A stretch of DNA of 64,000 nucleotides from Pseudomonas paralactis. Lineage in GTDB: Bacteria > Pseudomonadota > Gammaproteobacteria > Pseudomonadales > Pseudomonadaceae. The translations under genes were made by a program, and so were the position numbers. The stretch is from positions 310,001 to 374,000 of the forward strand of contig NZ_JYLN01000007.1 in NCBI RefSeq assembly GCF_001439735.1, in the 5' to 3' direction. Below the pieces are notes generated by a model that was given only the letters and a program-made list of their open reading frames with translations, had not been told where the DNA came from and searched no databases. Shown here in pieces: positions 36,708-46,087 of this stretch (the stretch's first letter is position 1; the number at the start of each line of letters is the position of its first letter).

Positions 36708-39700
36708 GCATGCAGTCGTCCGATTTTTTGGAGCCGGCAATCCCGGCCCTGCCCAAGGGCGGCGGTGCCATCCAGGGTCCTGGCGTCAGCTGGGGGCCTG
36801 TCGGCTCACGGGGCGAGGCCAGCCTGGACGTGCCTTTGCCCATTTCGCCCGGACGCGGTTTCGACCCTGCGTTGAGCCTGGGGTATCGCAGCTCACAAGG
36901 CAATGGCCCGTTCGGGCTCGGCTGGGCGCTGTCGGCGGGCGCGATCAGCCGCGATACGCGCAAGGGTATCCCGGCCTACGGCGAAGGTGACCGCTTCGTC
37001 AGCCCCCAAGGTGTTGAGCTGATTCCCGAGCGCGACGCCCACGGCGAGATTCATGTCACCGCCTGCGCCCAATACAACGGCCTGCCCCTGAGTGAAGCGC
37101 ATCGGGTGGTGCGCTATGTACCCATCGTCGAGGGCCGATTCGATCGAATCGAACATTGGACATCCGCCAGCGATACTGCCGGATTCTGGCTGGTGCAGGG
37201 TGCGGACGGCTGTGTGCATCTGTTCGGCAAAACCCTGCTCGCTCGCTGCGCCGACCCGCAAGACAGCCGCCATGTGGCCCAATGGCTGTTGCAGGAAAGC
37301 CTCAACCCCCTGGGAGAGCAGATTTATTACCACTACAAGCCCGAAGACCAGCACGCGCCAACCGCCAGGGATTACCGTGCGCAGCGTTACCTGGCCAGGG
37401 TGTGCTACGGCAACCTGCGGCACCGCGAACATTTGGCGCTATGGAACACCGATGTGCTCGCCGAGAAACAATGGCATTTCGAGCTGCTGCTGGACTACGG
37501 CGAACGTCACACCGAACTGAGCCAGGTGCCGACCTACGCCGAGCAACAGCCGTGGCTGTCGCGCAGCGACCCGTTCTGCAATTACGCCTACGGTTTTGAA
37601 CTTGGCACCCAGCGGCTTTGCCGACAGATACTGATGTTTCATTACTTCCCGGGCGAGCCGAGCATGGGCGCCAACCCGGTACTGACCCGGCGACTGTTGC
37701 TCGAATACACCGACCGTCACGCCGCCGGCAATTGCCTGAATGCCTTGCACAATCAGGCGTATGACGCTCAGGGAGCAGCAAGCGCCCGGCCCCCTCTGGA
37801 ACTGGCCTACAGCCCCTTCAAGCCGGTACTGGAGCCCGCCCGCTACCAGCCGTTCGATGGCATGGCGGGTGTCAACGATGGTCAGCATTATCAACTGGTG
37901 GACCTGTACAACGACGGTCTGCCGGGCATCCTGCACCGTACCGACAAAAACTGGTATTACCGCGAACCGCTCAGGGCACCGCGTGCGTCCGGCCTCAATG
38001 CGGTGACCTACGGGCCATGGCAGGCACTGCCACGCATTCCCGTCGCCGACACTGCCCAGGCCACCCGTCAGGCCCTGGCGGACCTCAATGGTGACGGGCA
38101 CCTCGAATGGGTGGTGGCCCAGCCGGGCCTGAGTGGCTTTTTCACGCTCGATACCCAGCGACAATGGTCGAGTTTTACGCCGTTCGCGGCGCTGCCCCAG
38201 GAGTTTTTCCATCCCCACGGGCAACTCGCTGACCTGATGGGCAACGGCCGCCTGGACCTTGTGTTGATCGGCAATCGCAGCGTGCGTCTGTATGCCCAGC
38301 GCCAAAGCGAAGGGTATGGCGCCGGCCTCCAAGTGCCTCACGAACATACCGACGAGGGTCTGCCCACACTCAGCCATACACCGACCGAACTGGTCGCCTT
38401 CTGCGACCCGTTGGGCAGCGGTCAACAGCACTTGGTGCGTATTCGTCATAACGAAATCAGGTGCTGGCCAAACCTGGGCCGCGGACGCTTCGGCAAGGGG
38501 TTTGTGTTTGCGGCGTTGCCGTTCGACTACGCCAGCTTCGACGCCGCCAATATCCGCTTGGCCGACCTCGACGGTTCAGGCGCGGTGGACCTTATTTACC
38601 TGAAGCCTGAACAACTGCTGATATTCATTAACCACACCGGCGGCGGGCTGATGCCGCCTGTGACATTGCCCTGGCCGGAAGGCGTGCGCCATGACGCGAC
38701 GTGTCAGGTCAGTTTTGCCGACCTTCAAGGTCTAGGCTGTTCCAGCCTGATTCTTAGCGTGCCGCACCTCAAACCCCGGCATTGGCGCTTCGACTTTGTT
38801 CGCCGAAAACCTTATTTGTTGACGGCAACGCTCAACAATATGGGAGCGGCCACCCAGCTGAGTTACCGCAGCAGCGCCCAGGAATGGCTCGACGAAAAAC
38901 TCCACGGGCAAAAGCAGGGCAAGCTTGCGGGCAGCAACCTTGCGTTCCCGATCCCACTGGTCAAAAGCCGGCGACAAAAGGATCAGGTCAGCGGCAATCG
39001 GTCCAGCCAGTACTTTGGCTACCGAGAAGCCTGCTACGACGCTGTTGAACGACAGTTCCTCGGCTTTGGCCTGGTGCTGGAAAACGACCACTCGCCGACC
39101 GCAAAAACAGCCAAAGGTGTACTGACCAAGCGCTGGTTCAACACACTTTCACCCTCTCAAGAAGCGTTCTACGCGGGCGACCCTCACGCACCCGCGCTGG
39201 GCCCGAGCCTGTTGGGCCGCCTGGAGGCAGGGCGCGATCTGGACACGCTGATCGCCAATCCCAATGCGGCGACTCAGCGTGAAATGCAGCGTGCGCTGGC
39301 CGGGGGCTTGCTGCGTGAGGAGCTCTACGCCGCCGATGACGAACCGCACAGCGCAGTGCCATATTCTGTGCAGCAGCAACGCTACCTCGTGCGTCAAGTG
39401 AGCGCCTCGCGCAACACCGGCGAACCTTCGGTGCTTGTGCCATTGATGCTGGAGTCCATGGTCTGCTCGTACGAACGCCAGAAGGATGATCCGCGCTGCC
39501 GTCATACCCTCAACCTGCGCTGGGACCCATACGCCAGCAACGTCCACAGCGTGGTGGTCGATTATGCCCGCCGCCACACGGCGGACTCGACCGCTGCGCC
39601 GGGCCTGCCCCATGAGCAGCAGTGGTGGCGTGATGCGCACGACCCCGCGCAACAGGCTTACTACATCAACGAAAGCCGCGCTCACTTCATTCATCTGGAC

Positions 39701-41137
39701 GCGCCGCAGCGCTGGCGCCTGCAGCTGCCTTATCAGCAGCGAAGCAACGTGCTGGTGCTGTCCAGGTCGGCGCTGGCGAGTGAAAAAATCGGCTATGAAC
39801 ACTTCATCGCCGAGCACCCGTCCAACCCCTTGGGCCAGAATGCGTCACGTCAACTGGCTGGGCTGTCAACGCAGCACTATTGCCTGGCCGCGCACACCAC
39901 GCCGTTGCCGCCGGGAACCGCGAGTTTCCAGGCGTTACCCGCTTATGTTGAGGTGGCCGAACTCGATGAACAGACGCTGAGTGTGTATCCGGATCGCACA
40001 ATAACCGCAACGCTGACCGAACAGCACTATCGCCGTATGCAGGCGTTTCTGTCGACCAACCCGGGGCAGGATGAGGGGCTGACGCTGTGGTCGATTGGCC
40101 AGGGCTACACCCGCTATGGGCAGCCCGAGGCGTTTTACCGGCCTCGCCGCCACCAGGCAAGCATGAGCCACGGGGTCACGCAGAGTGAATACGATGCCTA
40201 TTGGCTATACCTGATCAAAGTGCAGTCAGCGGACGGCTGCTTGACGCAAGCGCAGTATGATTACCGGCTGGGTTTGCCGCTGATGGTGACTGATGCCCAG
40301 CGCACCCAGCAGTACGCGTACTACGATGCCCACGGTCAGTTGATCGCGACCGGCCTCAAGGGTGAGGAGCAAGGAAAAACGGTTGGCGACGACACCCGGC
40401 AATCCTTCTTCCGCCCCCCTGAAAACGGCCCGGCAGAGGCGCTGGCCGATCCGCAGACGGCCTTGCTGCACGCCCACATGGCGTGTTTCTACGACGTGTT
40501 CAGTTGGATGGGGCGCGTTGCACCTGCCAACATCCAGGCGCAATGGGTGCATAGCGGCTACCTGCTGCCCAGCGGGCATATTCGCGGCTCAGCGTTGATA
40601 CGACTCAATAGCCTGGCCGACACGCTACCCCACCATCAAACCCTCAAGGCCCTGATCAAGGCCGCCACGCGAGTCCCTGTACACGCCGTGGTGTTGCACG
40701 CCGACCGTTGGCAGGCAACGCCGGCAGAGGACGACCGGCAGATCCACATCGCCCTCGCCTTCAGCGACGGTTTCGGTCGTGTGCGGCAAACCCAGGAGCA
40801 GGCCCAACCAGGGCCGGTCTTTCACGTTGGCGCGGCCGGGACGCTGAGCGCAGACGCCGAGCCCCTGGACGCCAGCAGCCGCTGGCGGATCAGTGGCCGG
40901 GTCGAATACGACAATCGGGGCCAGGTGACGCAGACTTGGCGGCCTTACTTCGTAGACCGTCCCGGGTATATAAACGACGCGGCGTTCAACGCCTCGCGGC
41001 CCAGCGAGCGCCACTTCCATGATGCGCTGGGGCGCCTCGTGCGCACGCTCAATGCCAATGGCGACACCCGTCGCCAGACGTACCGGGCGTGGTACAGCGT
41101 GAGTGAGGACGAGAACGATACACACCCGCCGGCCTGA
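36704..41137 (+). CDS. Tc toxin subunit B (TcaC/TcdB-like)
   Basis: A 1477-residue protein. It opens with a SpvB domain (LPKGGGAIQGPGVSWGPVGSRG, SPGRGFDPALSLGYRS), then FG-GAP-like beta-propeller repeats with Asp-Gly-rich turns (LADLNGDGHLEWV, LADLDGSGAVDLIYL). The TcdB middle domains follow, containing TLNNMGAATQLSYRSSAQEWL. The protein forms the upper part of the hollow Tc cocoon with the C subunit and docks on TcA by the propeller. Its ATG overlaps the TccB-like stop, ensuring coupled expression. The C subunit gene is not downstream on the same strand but is convergent. Confidence 0.9.
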   Translation: MSMQSSDFLEPAIPALPKGGGAIQGPGVSWGPVGSRGEASLDVPLPISPGRGFDPALSLGYRSSQGNGPFGLGWALSAGAISRDTRKGIPAYGEGDRFVSPQGVELIPERDAHGEIHVTACAQYNGLPLSEAHRVVRYVPIVEGRFDRIEHWTSASDTAGFWLVQGADGCVHLFGKTLLARCADPQDSRHVAQWLLQESLNPLGEQIYYHYKPEDQHAPTARDYRAQRYLARVCYGNLRHREHLALWNTDVLAEKQWHFELLLDYGERHTELSQVPTYAEQQPWLSRSDPFCNYAYGFELGTQRLCRQILMFHYFPGEPSMGANPVLTRRLLLEYTDRHAAGNCLNALHNQAYDAQGAASARPPLELAYSPFKPVLEPARYQPFDGMAGVNDGQHYQLVDLYNDGLPGILHRTDKNWYYREPLRAPRASGLNAVTYGPWQALPRIPVADTAQATRQALADLNGDGHLEWVVAQPGLSGFFTLDTQRQWSSFTPFAALPQEFFHPHGQLADLMGNGRLDLVLIGNRSVRLYAQRQSEGYGAGLQVPHEHTDEGLPTLSHTPTELVAFCDPLGSGQQHLVRIRHNEIRCWPNLGRGRFGKGFVFAALPFDYASFDAANIRLADLDGSGAVDLIYLKPEQLLIFINHTGGGLMPPVTLPWPEGVRHDATCQVSFADLQGLGCSSLILSVPHLKPRHWRFDFVRRKPYLLTATLNNMGAATQLSYRSSAQEWLDEKLHGQKQGKLAGSNLAFPIPLVKSRRQKDQVSGNRSSQYFGYREACYDAVERQFLGFGLVLENDHSPTAKTAKGVLTKRWFNTLSPSQEAFYAGDPHAPALGPSLLGRLEAGRDLDTLIANPNAATQREMQRALAGGLLREELYAADDEPHSAVPYSVQQQRYLVRQVSASRNTGEPSVLVPLMLESMVCSYERQKDDPRCRHTLNLRWDPYASNVHSVVVDYARRHTADSTAAPGLPHEQQWWRDAHDPAQQAYYINESRAHFIHLDAPQRWRLQLPYQQRSNVLVLSRSALASEKIGYEHFIAEHPSNPLGQNASRQLAGLSTQHYCLAAHTTPLPPGTASFQALPAYVEVAELDEQTLSVYPDRTITATLTEQHYRRMQAFLSTNPGQDEGLTLWSIGQGYTRYGQPEAFYRPRRHQASMSHGVTQSEYDAYWLYLIKVQSADGCLTQAQYDYRLGLPLMVTDAQRTQQYAYYDAHGQLIATGLKGEEQGKTVGDDTRQSFFRPPENGPAEALADPQTALLHAHMACFYDVFSWMGRVAPANIQAQWVHSGYLLPSGHIRGSALIRLNSLADTLPHHQTLKALIKAATRVPVHAVVLHADRWQATPAEDDRQIHIALAFSDGFGRVRQTQEQAQPGPVFHVGAAGTLSADAEPLDASSRWRISGRVEYDNRGQVTQTWRPYFVDRPGYINDAAFNASRPSERHFHDALGRLVRTLNANGDTRRQTYRAWYSVSEDENDTHPPA

Positions 41138-41155
41138 CGGCTGCCCTGAACAAGC

Positions 41156-41174
41156 CGGGCCCTGGCAGGGCCCG
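41156..41174. terminator. possible bidirectional terminator between TcB and TccC genes
   Basis: A perfect stem CGGGCCCT/AGGGCCCG with a 3-base loop lies in the 62-base gap between the convergent toxin genes. The T run behind it is weak, so termination efficiency is uncertain. Confidence 0.55.
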
Positions 41175-41199
41175 CGCTCTTTGGCATAGGCACCGCGCC

Positions 41200-44097
41200 T
41201 TAACGACGGTGCGGGTTCATCACCCTGACCGCACGATAGTTGAGGCCGCTCACATGCTGGACCAATAGCCGATAGGCACCGCGACCGCGCTGCCCGCGAT
41301 AGCCCGGCAAATCAAAACTGCGAATATTTTGCCCGCCCCTCATCGCATGGCCGGTGTGAAAATCCAGGGTTCGGTCCTTCAGCCGATTGATCACGATTCT
41401 GATAATTCCCCCTCCGGGTCCTCGCAGCTCATTCAATATGGAAGTCTCGTCAATGGCGAGCTCAGGTGCCAGCCCGGATGAGGGCCCAGGGCTGGCAGGC
41501 TCTGCAATGGTTGCCTCCGTCGCGGAGCTTGTGCGCCGCGTGCCGGCAGCCCTGGTCAGCGGCTGTACCTCGGTGTGGGTCAGCCCCGCCGGCAGTGGGC
41601 CAACACCTGCCTCTCGCAGCGGAGCGCGTATCCTCATGCCTTCAAACCCCAACCTCCTAAGCTCCGGGGCGGGATTGCCGTGTGTTTTGGCAGCCTCCGA
41701 AGCCTTGTCCATGCGCTCTGCGGGGCCGACGTATGCGTAGAGTCCCCTGTGCTTGTCAACCGTCAACCCGTACGAAAAATTCGCAGTGTCTGATTGGTTT
41801 ACCCGAAACTGATACAGAAATTCCACCAAGGCAGCGACTTCATCCTCTGTGGCGCGCCCCCCTTGCAGCAGCTCGCGTGCACTCTTCAAAGCGAGCTTTC
41901 GATAAGTGGCTCTGCGCTCCTCCTCCCAATCCCGGTCTGCTCTGACATGCTGACGAACCAACAACGTTATACCGACAACCACCGCCGTCATCCCCCCGAT
42001 GACCAACTGCGCACTCTGAACGGCATCCAAGCCCATTGCCTGTGCAGCCAGCGCCATCAGGATAATGATACCGACGATGCCAACAAGAGGACTGCGCTGC
42101 AAGCCATCGTCGTCCACGTAGCCAATAGGGTTGTTACCCACCATCGCATAGAGGTTCAACCCGTCCACATCCCCGGCCGGGTCTGCGCTGACCCAGCGCA
42201 ACAGCCATGGCGCGTAGTACCTGAAACCGTAGTAATACAAGCCGGTGGCATCGCGTTCCTTGCCTGAATAACGCACGGACTTGTAGCTGGCTTCAACCGC
42301 ATTTTTTGCAGCCCACCATGCCGTTGCACCGAAGGGGTAGTAGCTCTCCTGGCTGAGCAGCCCGGCGTGTTCGTCCAACTCCAGCGTACTGCTGCCCGAA
42401 TGATCGCAAAGACTGAAACGCAATTGCTCATCCACCATGCCCTCGGGACGTCCCTGCTGCCAGCACAACCCTCTGACCGCATTACGCCCGGCCTGGGCAA
42501 TCAGAACATCCAGCCATTCGCCCGAGGTGCCATGGCGATGCAATTCAAGCCCCGGCAGATAAAGCACTTCATGGCTGTGCGCTTGCGCCCTGGCATGGAT
42601 CACCCTGCGCTTGATGACCCGCTGACCGGCGCCGTCGTACAGATAAACCTCGTCGTCATGCTCGCCGTTGTCACGCACCACCTGTGCCACGCGCACCAGC
42701 TGGTTGCGCACATTCCAGGTCAGCGCCTGCCCGGCCGCCAGCGCCTGGAGATTGCCGGCCTGATCAAAGCCGTTGCCCAGGCCGGGCGCCGTCAGCCCCT
42801 GCGCCTCGATCACGCTGTGGTTACTCTGTTCGCCCACGCGCATGTGCTGGGTAAAGCCGCTGCCGGAGGAAGGCACATGGCGCATCTGCGTGAGGTTGCC
42901 GGCCGGATCGTAGGCATAGTGTCGGGTGTAGTTGCGCCAGAGGTTGTCGTCGGTGGCTGCGAACGTGACCCTACCCGGCAATGCGGATGAGCCGGTATTA
43001 CGCGCATTTTCCCGGCCGGTGGCCTTGATCAATCGAGACAGGCTGTCGTATTCGAACGTGCTCACCGCGTCCACCTGAACATTACTCGACCATCGGGTGG
43101 GCTGCGCCGCGTCATGGATGCGCACCACATTGCCGACTCGGTCGTAGCGGTACGAGAGGTCTTGCAGGGGGGTATCCGGTTTGGCCTTGAGGTGGGCGCT
43201 CAAACGCGTCAGACGTCCATCGGTATCGGAGTACTCGGCGACGCTGACGACGCCATTTCCCGCGCATTCGGTCAGCAGTTGGGCCGCAGCGTTGAACGTG
43301 CGCTGGTCTACCAGTGACTTGCGCGCTCCGCTCTTGAATACGATCTCACTGTGGGTCAACAAGCCGTCTACGCCGTAACGGCAGTGCTGGCGGTTGCCAC
43401 GCGCATCGCCTTGCTCCAGCACCTGGCCCAGCGCGTCGTGGCGCCAAGTGGTCGTGAAGGCTTCGGCCTGCAGTTGTGCGTCGCGTTCGTTCACTGCCAG
43501 CGGCCAGTCGGGAGCGCTGTCGTGGGCGCGCAAACGCCGGGTTTGCATTGTGACGCCGCCCTGCACATCGTAATGCTCGAAGAACAGCGTACCGGCCGGA
43601 TCATCATGGCGAATCAAGCGGCCACAGCGATTGCGCGCCGCCTCTTGGGACGTCATGCCAGCGTAGCTCATGCGCTCCACGCAGCGCTCCGCCGCTTCGT
43701 CGAGGGCACGCTCAAACACTGCCACGGGGCGCAGCAACGGGTCGTACTCGAACCGCTGCCGTGCGCCCCGACTGTCCCATTGCTGCACGACCTGGCCAGC
43801 GCTGCCAAGCAACCTGACCTGGTTACCGGCATCCACGCTTTGGCTACTCAGGGATTGGCCGGTCAGGCTGTGGCGGTGGGACAGATTAGGCAGCACAGCG
43901 GGGTCGGCGCCGTGCAGGTCAAACAGCCTGGGGTCCCATTGCTGCTGCAGGAAACCCTGGGCGTTGAAGACATGGCGCGTGACAAACGCCCGGGGCGGTT
44001 GTTGGGGGGTATTGCGGTGGTAAGCCACGCTGCGCACAGTCAACCCTCGCGGGTCGAAAACCGTCAGTGACGGGGTGTTGTGGTGCAAGGAAGACAT
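41200..44097 (-). CDS. Tc toxin subunit C, TccC-like Rhs protein with variable C-terminal effector
   Basis: A 965-residue protein. Residues 1-666 form the conserved Rhs/YD-repeat shell (TVFDPRGLTVRSVAYHR start, many YD motifs such as YRYDRVGNV and YAYDPAGNL). The core ends with the Rhs autoproteolysis region DPAGDVDGLNLYAM and NNP..YVDDDGL, with Asp639 and Asp662-664 in place of the aspartyl-protease residues; cleavage is expected after Leu666. Residues 667-965 are the effector to be injected. They start with two hydrophobic helices, then a Ser/Pro/Ala-rich linker, and end in a basic domain with HTGHAMRGG and YRGQRGRGAYRLLV. I do not recognise this effector. The gene is convergent with TcB rather than in its operon. 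Confidence 0.9.
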   Translation of the reverse strand: MSSLHHNTPSLTVFDPRGLTVRSVAYHRNTPQQPPRAFVTRHVFNAQGFLQQQWDPRLFDLHGADPAVLPNLSHRHSLTGQSLSSQSVDAGNQVRLLGSAGQVVQQWDSRGARQRFEYDPLLRPVAVFERALDEAAERCVERMSYAGMTSQEAARNRCGRLIRHDDPAGTLFFEHYDVQGGVTMQTRRLRAHDSAPDWPLAVNERDAQLQAEAFTTTWRHDALGQVLEQGDARGNRQHCRYGVDGLLTHSEIVFKSGARKSLVDQRTFNAAAQLLTECAGNGVVSVAEYSDTDGRLTRLSAHLKAKPDTPLQDLSYRYDRVGNVVRIHDAAQPTRWSSNVQVDAVSTFEYDSLSRLIKATGRENARNTGSSALPGRVTFAATDDNLWRNYTRHYAYDPAGNLTQMRHVPSSGSGFTQHMRVGEQSNHSVIEAQGLTAPGLGNGFDQAGNLQALAAGQALTWNVRNQLVRVAQVVRDNGEHDDEVYLYDGAGQRVIKRRVIHARAQAHSHEVLYLPGLELHRHGTSGEWLDVLIAQAGRNAVRGLCWQQGRPEGMVDEQLRFSLCDHSGSSTLELDEHAGLLSQESYYPFGATAWWAAKNAVEASYKSVRYSGKERDATGLYYYGFRYYAPWLLRWVSADPAGDVDGLNLYAMVGNNPIGYVDDDGLQRSPLVGIVGIIILMALAAQAMGLDAVQSAQLVIGGMTAVVVGITLLVRQHVRADRDWEEERRATYRKLALKSARELLQGGRATEDEVAALVEFLYQFRVNQSDTANFSYGLTVDKHRGLYAYVGPAERMDKASEAAKTHGNPAPELRRLGFEGMRIRAPLREAGVGPLPAGLTHTEVQPLTRAAGTRRTSSATEATIAEPASPGPSSGLAPELAIDETSILNELRGPGGGIIRIVINRLKDRTLDFHTGHAMRGGQNIRSFDLPGYRGQRGRGAYRLLVQHVSGLNYRAVRVMNPHRR

Positions 44098-44212
44098 AAG
44101 CGGATAAACCTGAAAACCAATGGTTCACCAAGCCTAGTCATCCGCTCAAAGGCCGCATGGCGGCGCACCGCACTGTGAAGCGTGCGGGCATTCCGAATCT
44201 ATCGTCAGCGCT

Positions 44213-44764
44213 TCAAGCTCGACGACTGAACATGCGCCGCAATACCTGAGGCTCGCCTCGCCGCGAATGCATGAATACCGCACCGACATGCCCGACAATC
44301 AACACCAGCATCGTCCATCCCAGTTCGCTATGGAAGTCGCGGCCCAGATCAATCATCCACTGCACCTTTTCGCCCTCCAGGCCCTCCATGATCGTCAGGC
44401 CAAACGCCAGGAATTCGCGACCTGAGCCGTACTGGCGCAGCAAGCCGATCACGGGGATCAGCAACATCAGTACATAGAGCGCGCCATGCCCGATCGATGA
44501 CCAGCGGTTCACGCTGGGGGGACGTTTGTGCCGGTGCAAGAGATTCCAGCTGGCCCGCAGTATCAGCAGCACCAGCAATAACAACCCGGTGGGCTTGTGA
44601 TAGGGCCACAGCAGTTTGTCCAGCGTAGAATCGGAAGCCAGGTAGTGAGCCACCGCCGTGCAATAGATCCAGATGAAAACCAGGGCCATCAACCAATGCA
44701 GCGTCCGACTGACAGCATCGTAGCGATCACTGGGCAAAGGGGTTGTCTCGAACATCTTCTTCAT
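44213..44764 (-). CDS. cytochrome b561 family protein
   Basis: A 183-residue inner-membrane b-type cytochrome with four hydrophobic helices. RTLHWLMALVFIWIYCTA, YHKPTGLLLLVLLILRASW, HGALYVLMLLIPVIGLL and FHSELGWTMLVLIVGHVGAVFMH carry the histidines that should bind two haems. It is likely to shuttle electrons from quinol to a periplasmic acceptor or to superoxide, as in the CybB family. The start at MKKMFETT is preceded by AGAGG; an upstream ATG adds 14 unlike residues. No partner gene is adjacent. Confidence 0.9.
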   Translation of the reverse strand: MKKMFETTPLPSDRYDAVSRTLHWLMALVFIWIYCTAVAHYLASDSTLDKLLWPYHKPTGLLLLVLLILRASWNLLHRHKRPPSVNRWSSIGHGALYVLMLLIPVIGLLRQYGSGREFLAFGLTIMEGLEGEKVQWMIDLGRDFHSELGWTMLVLIVGHVGAVFMHSRRGEPQVLRRMFSRRA

Positions 44765-44915
44765 CGCAGCCTCTTGTTTTTTTGGCGTCGAACGTGAACA
44801 TCGCACTCTTGCAGGTAAAAAAATACCGTTCCGATCGGCCGTACAAAAAAACAGTTTCGTCCTACAAAAAATTCGCGGTTTTTACGTCGCCTCACGTCAC
44901 CGGTTGACCAGTACC

Positions 44916-45461
44916 TCAAGGCAGCGCTTGCCAGCCGCTGAAGCCGGCCTGGCAGGTTAACGGGCACCAGGCAAAATCCCCTGCCGGGGCAGGCAGCACC
45001 TGGCGTTCGATATCAGCCAACGGCGCGCCCTTCCAATCGAAAACCCGTACGTCTTGCCAGGCCAGCACCACGCCCTGGGCCTGGCTTTGATCGGTCGTGA
45101 CCCAGCACGCTGCCGCCGCAGCCATGAAGGCTTCTATCGGCTCGTCATCGATTTGCGCACGGTACGTCGAGCCCAGCAGCCAGCGGCACACGTTCAGATG
45201 ATAGGTCCAATCCAGCGGCGGCCGATGCCGATAGGCCCAGGTCATAAAGCTGCGAAACAGGTTCAGCCCCTCCGGCGGGTCAAGCTTGAGCAATGCCGGG
45301 CAAATATCGAACAAGGTGTGCCAATGGGGTAACAGGCGTGCATCCAGGTGCACAAAACAGCGGGCATTACTTGGGTAATCCGGCAGCGCCGGCTCCCCGT
45401 GCAGGCGGCGGGACGCCTTGCTGACCAGGCGGCTGGCGCCTGCAGGCAATAGATGATTCAT
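44916..45461 (-). CDS. conserved-looking hypothetical protein
   Basis: A 181-residue soluble protein that I do not recognise. It is rich in Trp, Leu and His (WTYHLNVCRWLLGSTYRAQ, FMTWAYRHRPPLDW) with no signal peptide or membrane helix. A short basic N-terminus precedes PALPDYPSNARCFVHLDARLL. The codon usage is like that of neighbouring genes and a Gly-rich site is lacking, so the start at MNHLLPAGAS is a guess; another ATG lies three codons upstream. It stands between the cytochrome b561 and DUF2946 genes on the same strand. Confidence 0.6.
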   Translation of the reverse strand: MNHLLPAGASRLVSKASRRLHGEPALPDYPSNARCFVHLDARLLPHWHTLFDICPALLKLDPPEGLNLFRSFMTWAYRHRPPLDWTYHLNVCRWLLGSTYRAQIDDEPIEAFMAAAAACWVTTDQSQAQGVVLAWQDVRVFDWKGAPLADIERQVLPAPAGDFAWCPLTCQAGFSGWQALP

Positions 45462-45523
45462 GGATCGCACCCATTATCGTGACGACACAATGCCCCCTGG
45501 TCTCAGGAGGCCCAAGGCTTACG

Positions 45524-45907
45524 TCAGGATGCAGGGGAAGCGCGGGGGTTGGCCGAGGGCCAGGAATAACGCGGCGGTGCCTTGTTGCGCCGCTCATGGC
45601 CCGGGCGTAGGGTTTGCCCGAGGCCAAGCAGCCAGGCCAGGCCGATCAGGAATACGATAGCGACGGTAATAGCGTTGCAGACCGGGCAGGCAAAGTAGTT
45701 CGAGATGTTGCTGGAACTCGGGTCAGCCAACCCTTTGTCGGAAATTGGCAACTGGCCACCTTCCACCGAACAGAACAGCCCGCCAATACCATTGAGTTGC
45801 TGGCCCATCATCTGGCCGTGCCCCAAACCGCAGGCGAACAGGTTCATCAGCACGCAGAAGTACAGGGTCCAGGCGATCAGCGAACGGTCACAGTGGTGCA
45901 ATTTCAT
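45524..45907 (-). CDS. DUF2946-like membrane protein
   Basis: A 127-residue protein with an N-terminal hydrophobic segment (LIAWTLYFCVLMNLFACGLGHG) and a second one near residues 85-105 (NAITVAIVFLIGLAWLLGLG). The CPVC pair, His and Met residues and small size fit DUF2946, a family usually found near copper genes. It is divergent from the SCO and PCuAC genes 180 bases away, supporting a role in copper handling. The start MKLHHCDRSL is favoured over a longer frame through the intergenic region. Confidence 0.7.
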   Translation of the reverse strand: MKLHHCDRSLIAWTLYFCVLMNLFACGLGHGQMMGQQLNGIGGLFCSVEGGQLPISDKGLADPSSSNISNYFACPVCNAITVAIVFLIGLAWLLGLGQTLRPGHERRNKAPPRYSWPSANPRASPAS

Positions 45908-46087
45908 GGCGGCGACTCTACCACCGAAGCCGCAAAAGGATGAAGTACGGCGCGCCCCTGTGGCAGAACGTCGCAGATTACGCGGGGTGGCCAGGGTTGA
46001 TAGACTCTGCACCCTTCTCGTTACTCCTTTTCCAAGCCTGATCGGCCGCTTCACAGCCCAGCAGGCGTTTCACAGGATGCACAGTTG

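Noticed and set aside
42810..43007. Small open frames inside the TccC core
   Set aside because: They overlap conserved YD repeats in the real frame and show no independent features; no immunity-type gene could be supported.
44765..44915. AT-rich gap with several A/T runs considered as a small RNA or terminator
   Set aside because: No stable stem with a T run could be found; it is more likely the promoter of the cytochrome b561 gene.
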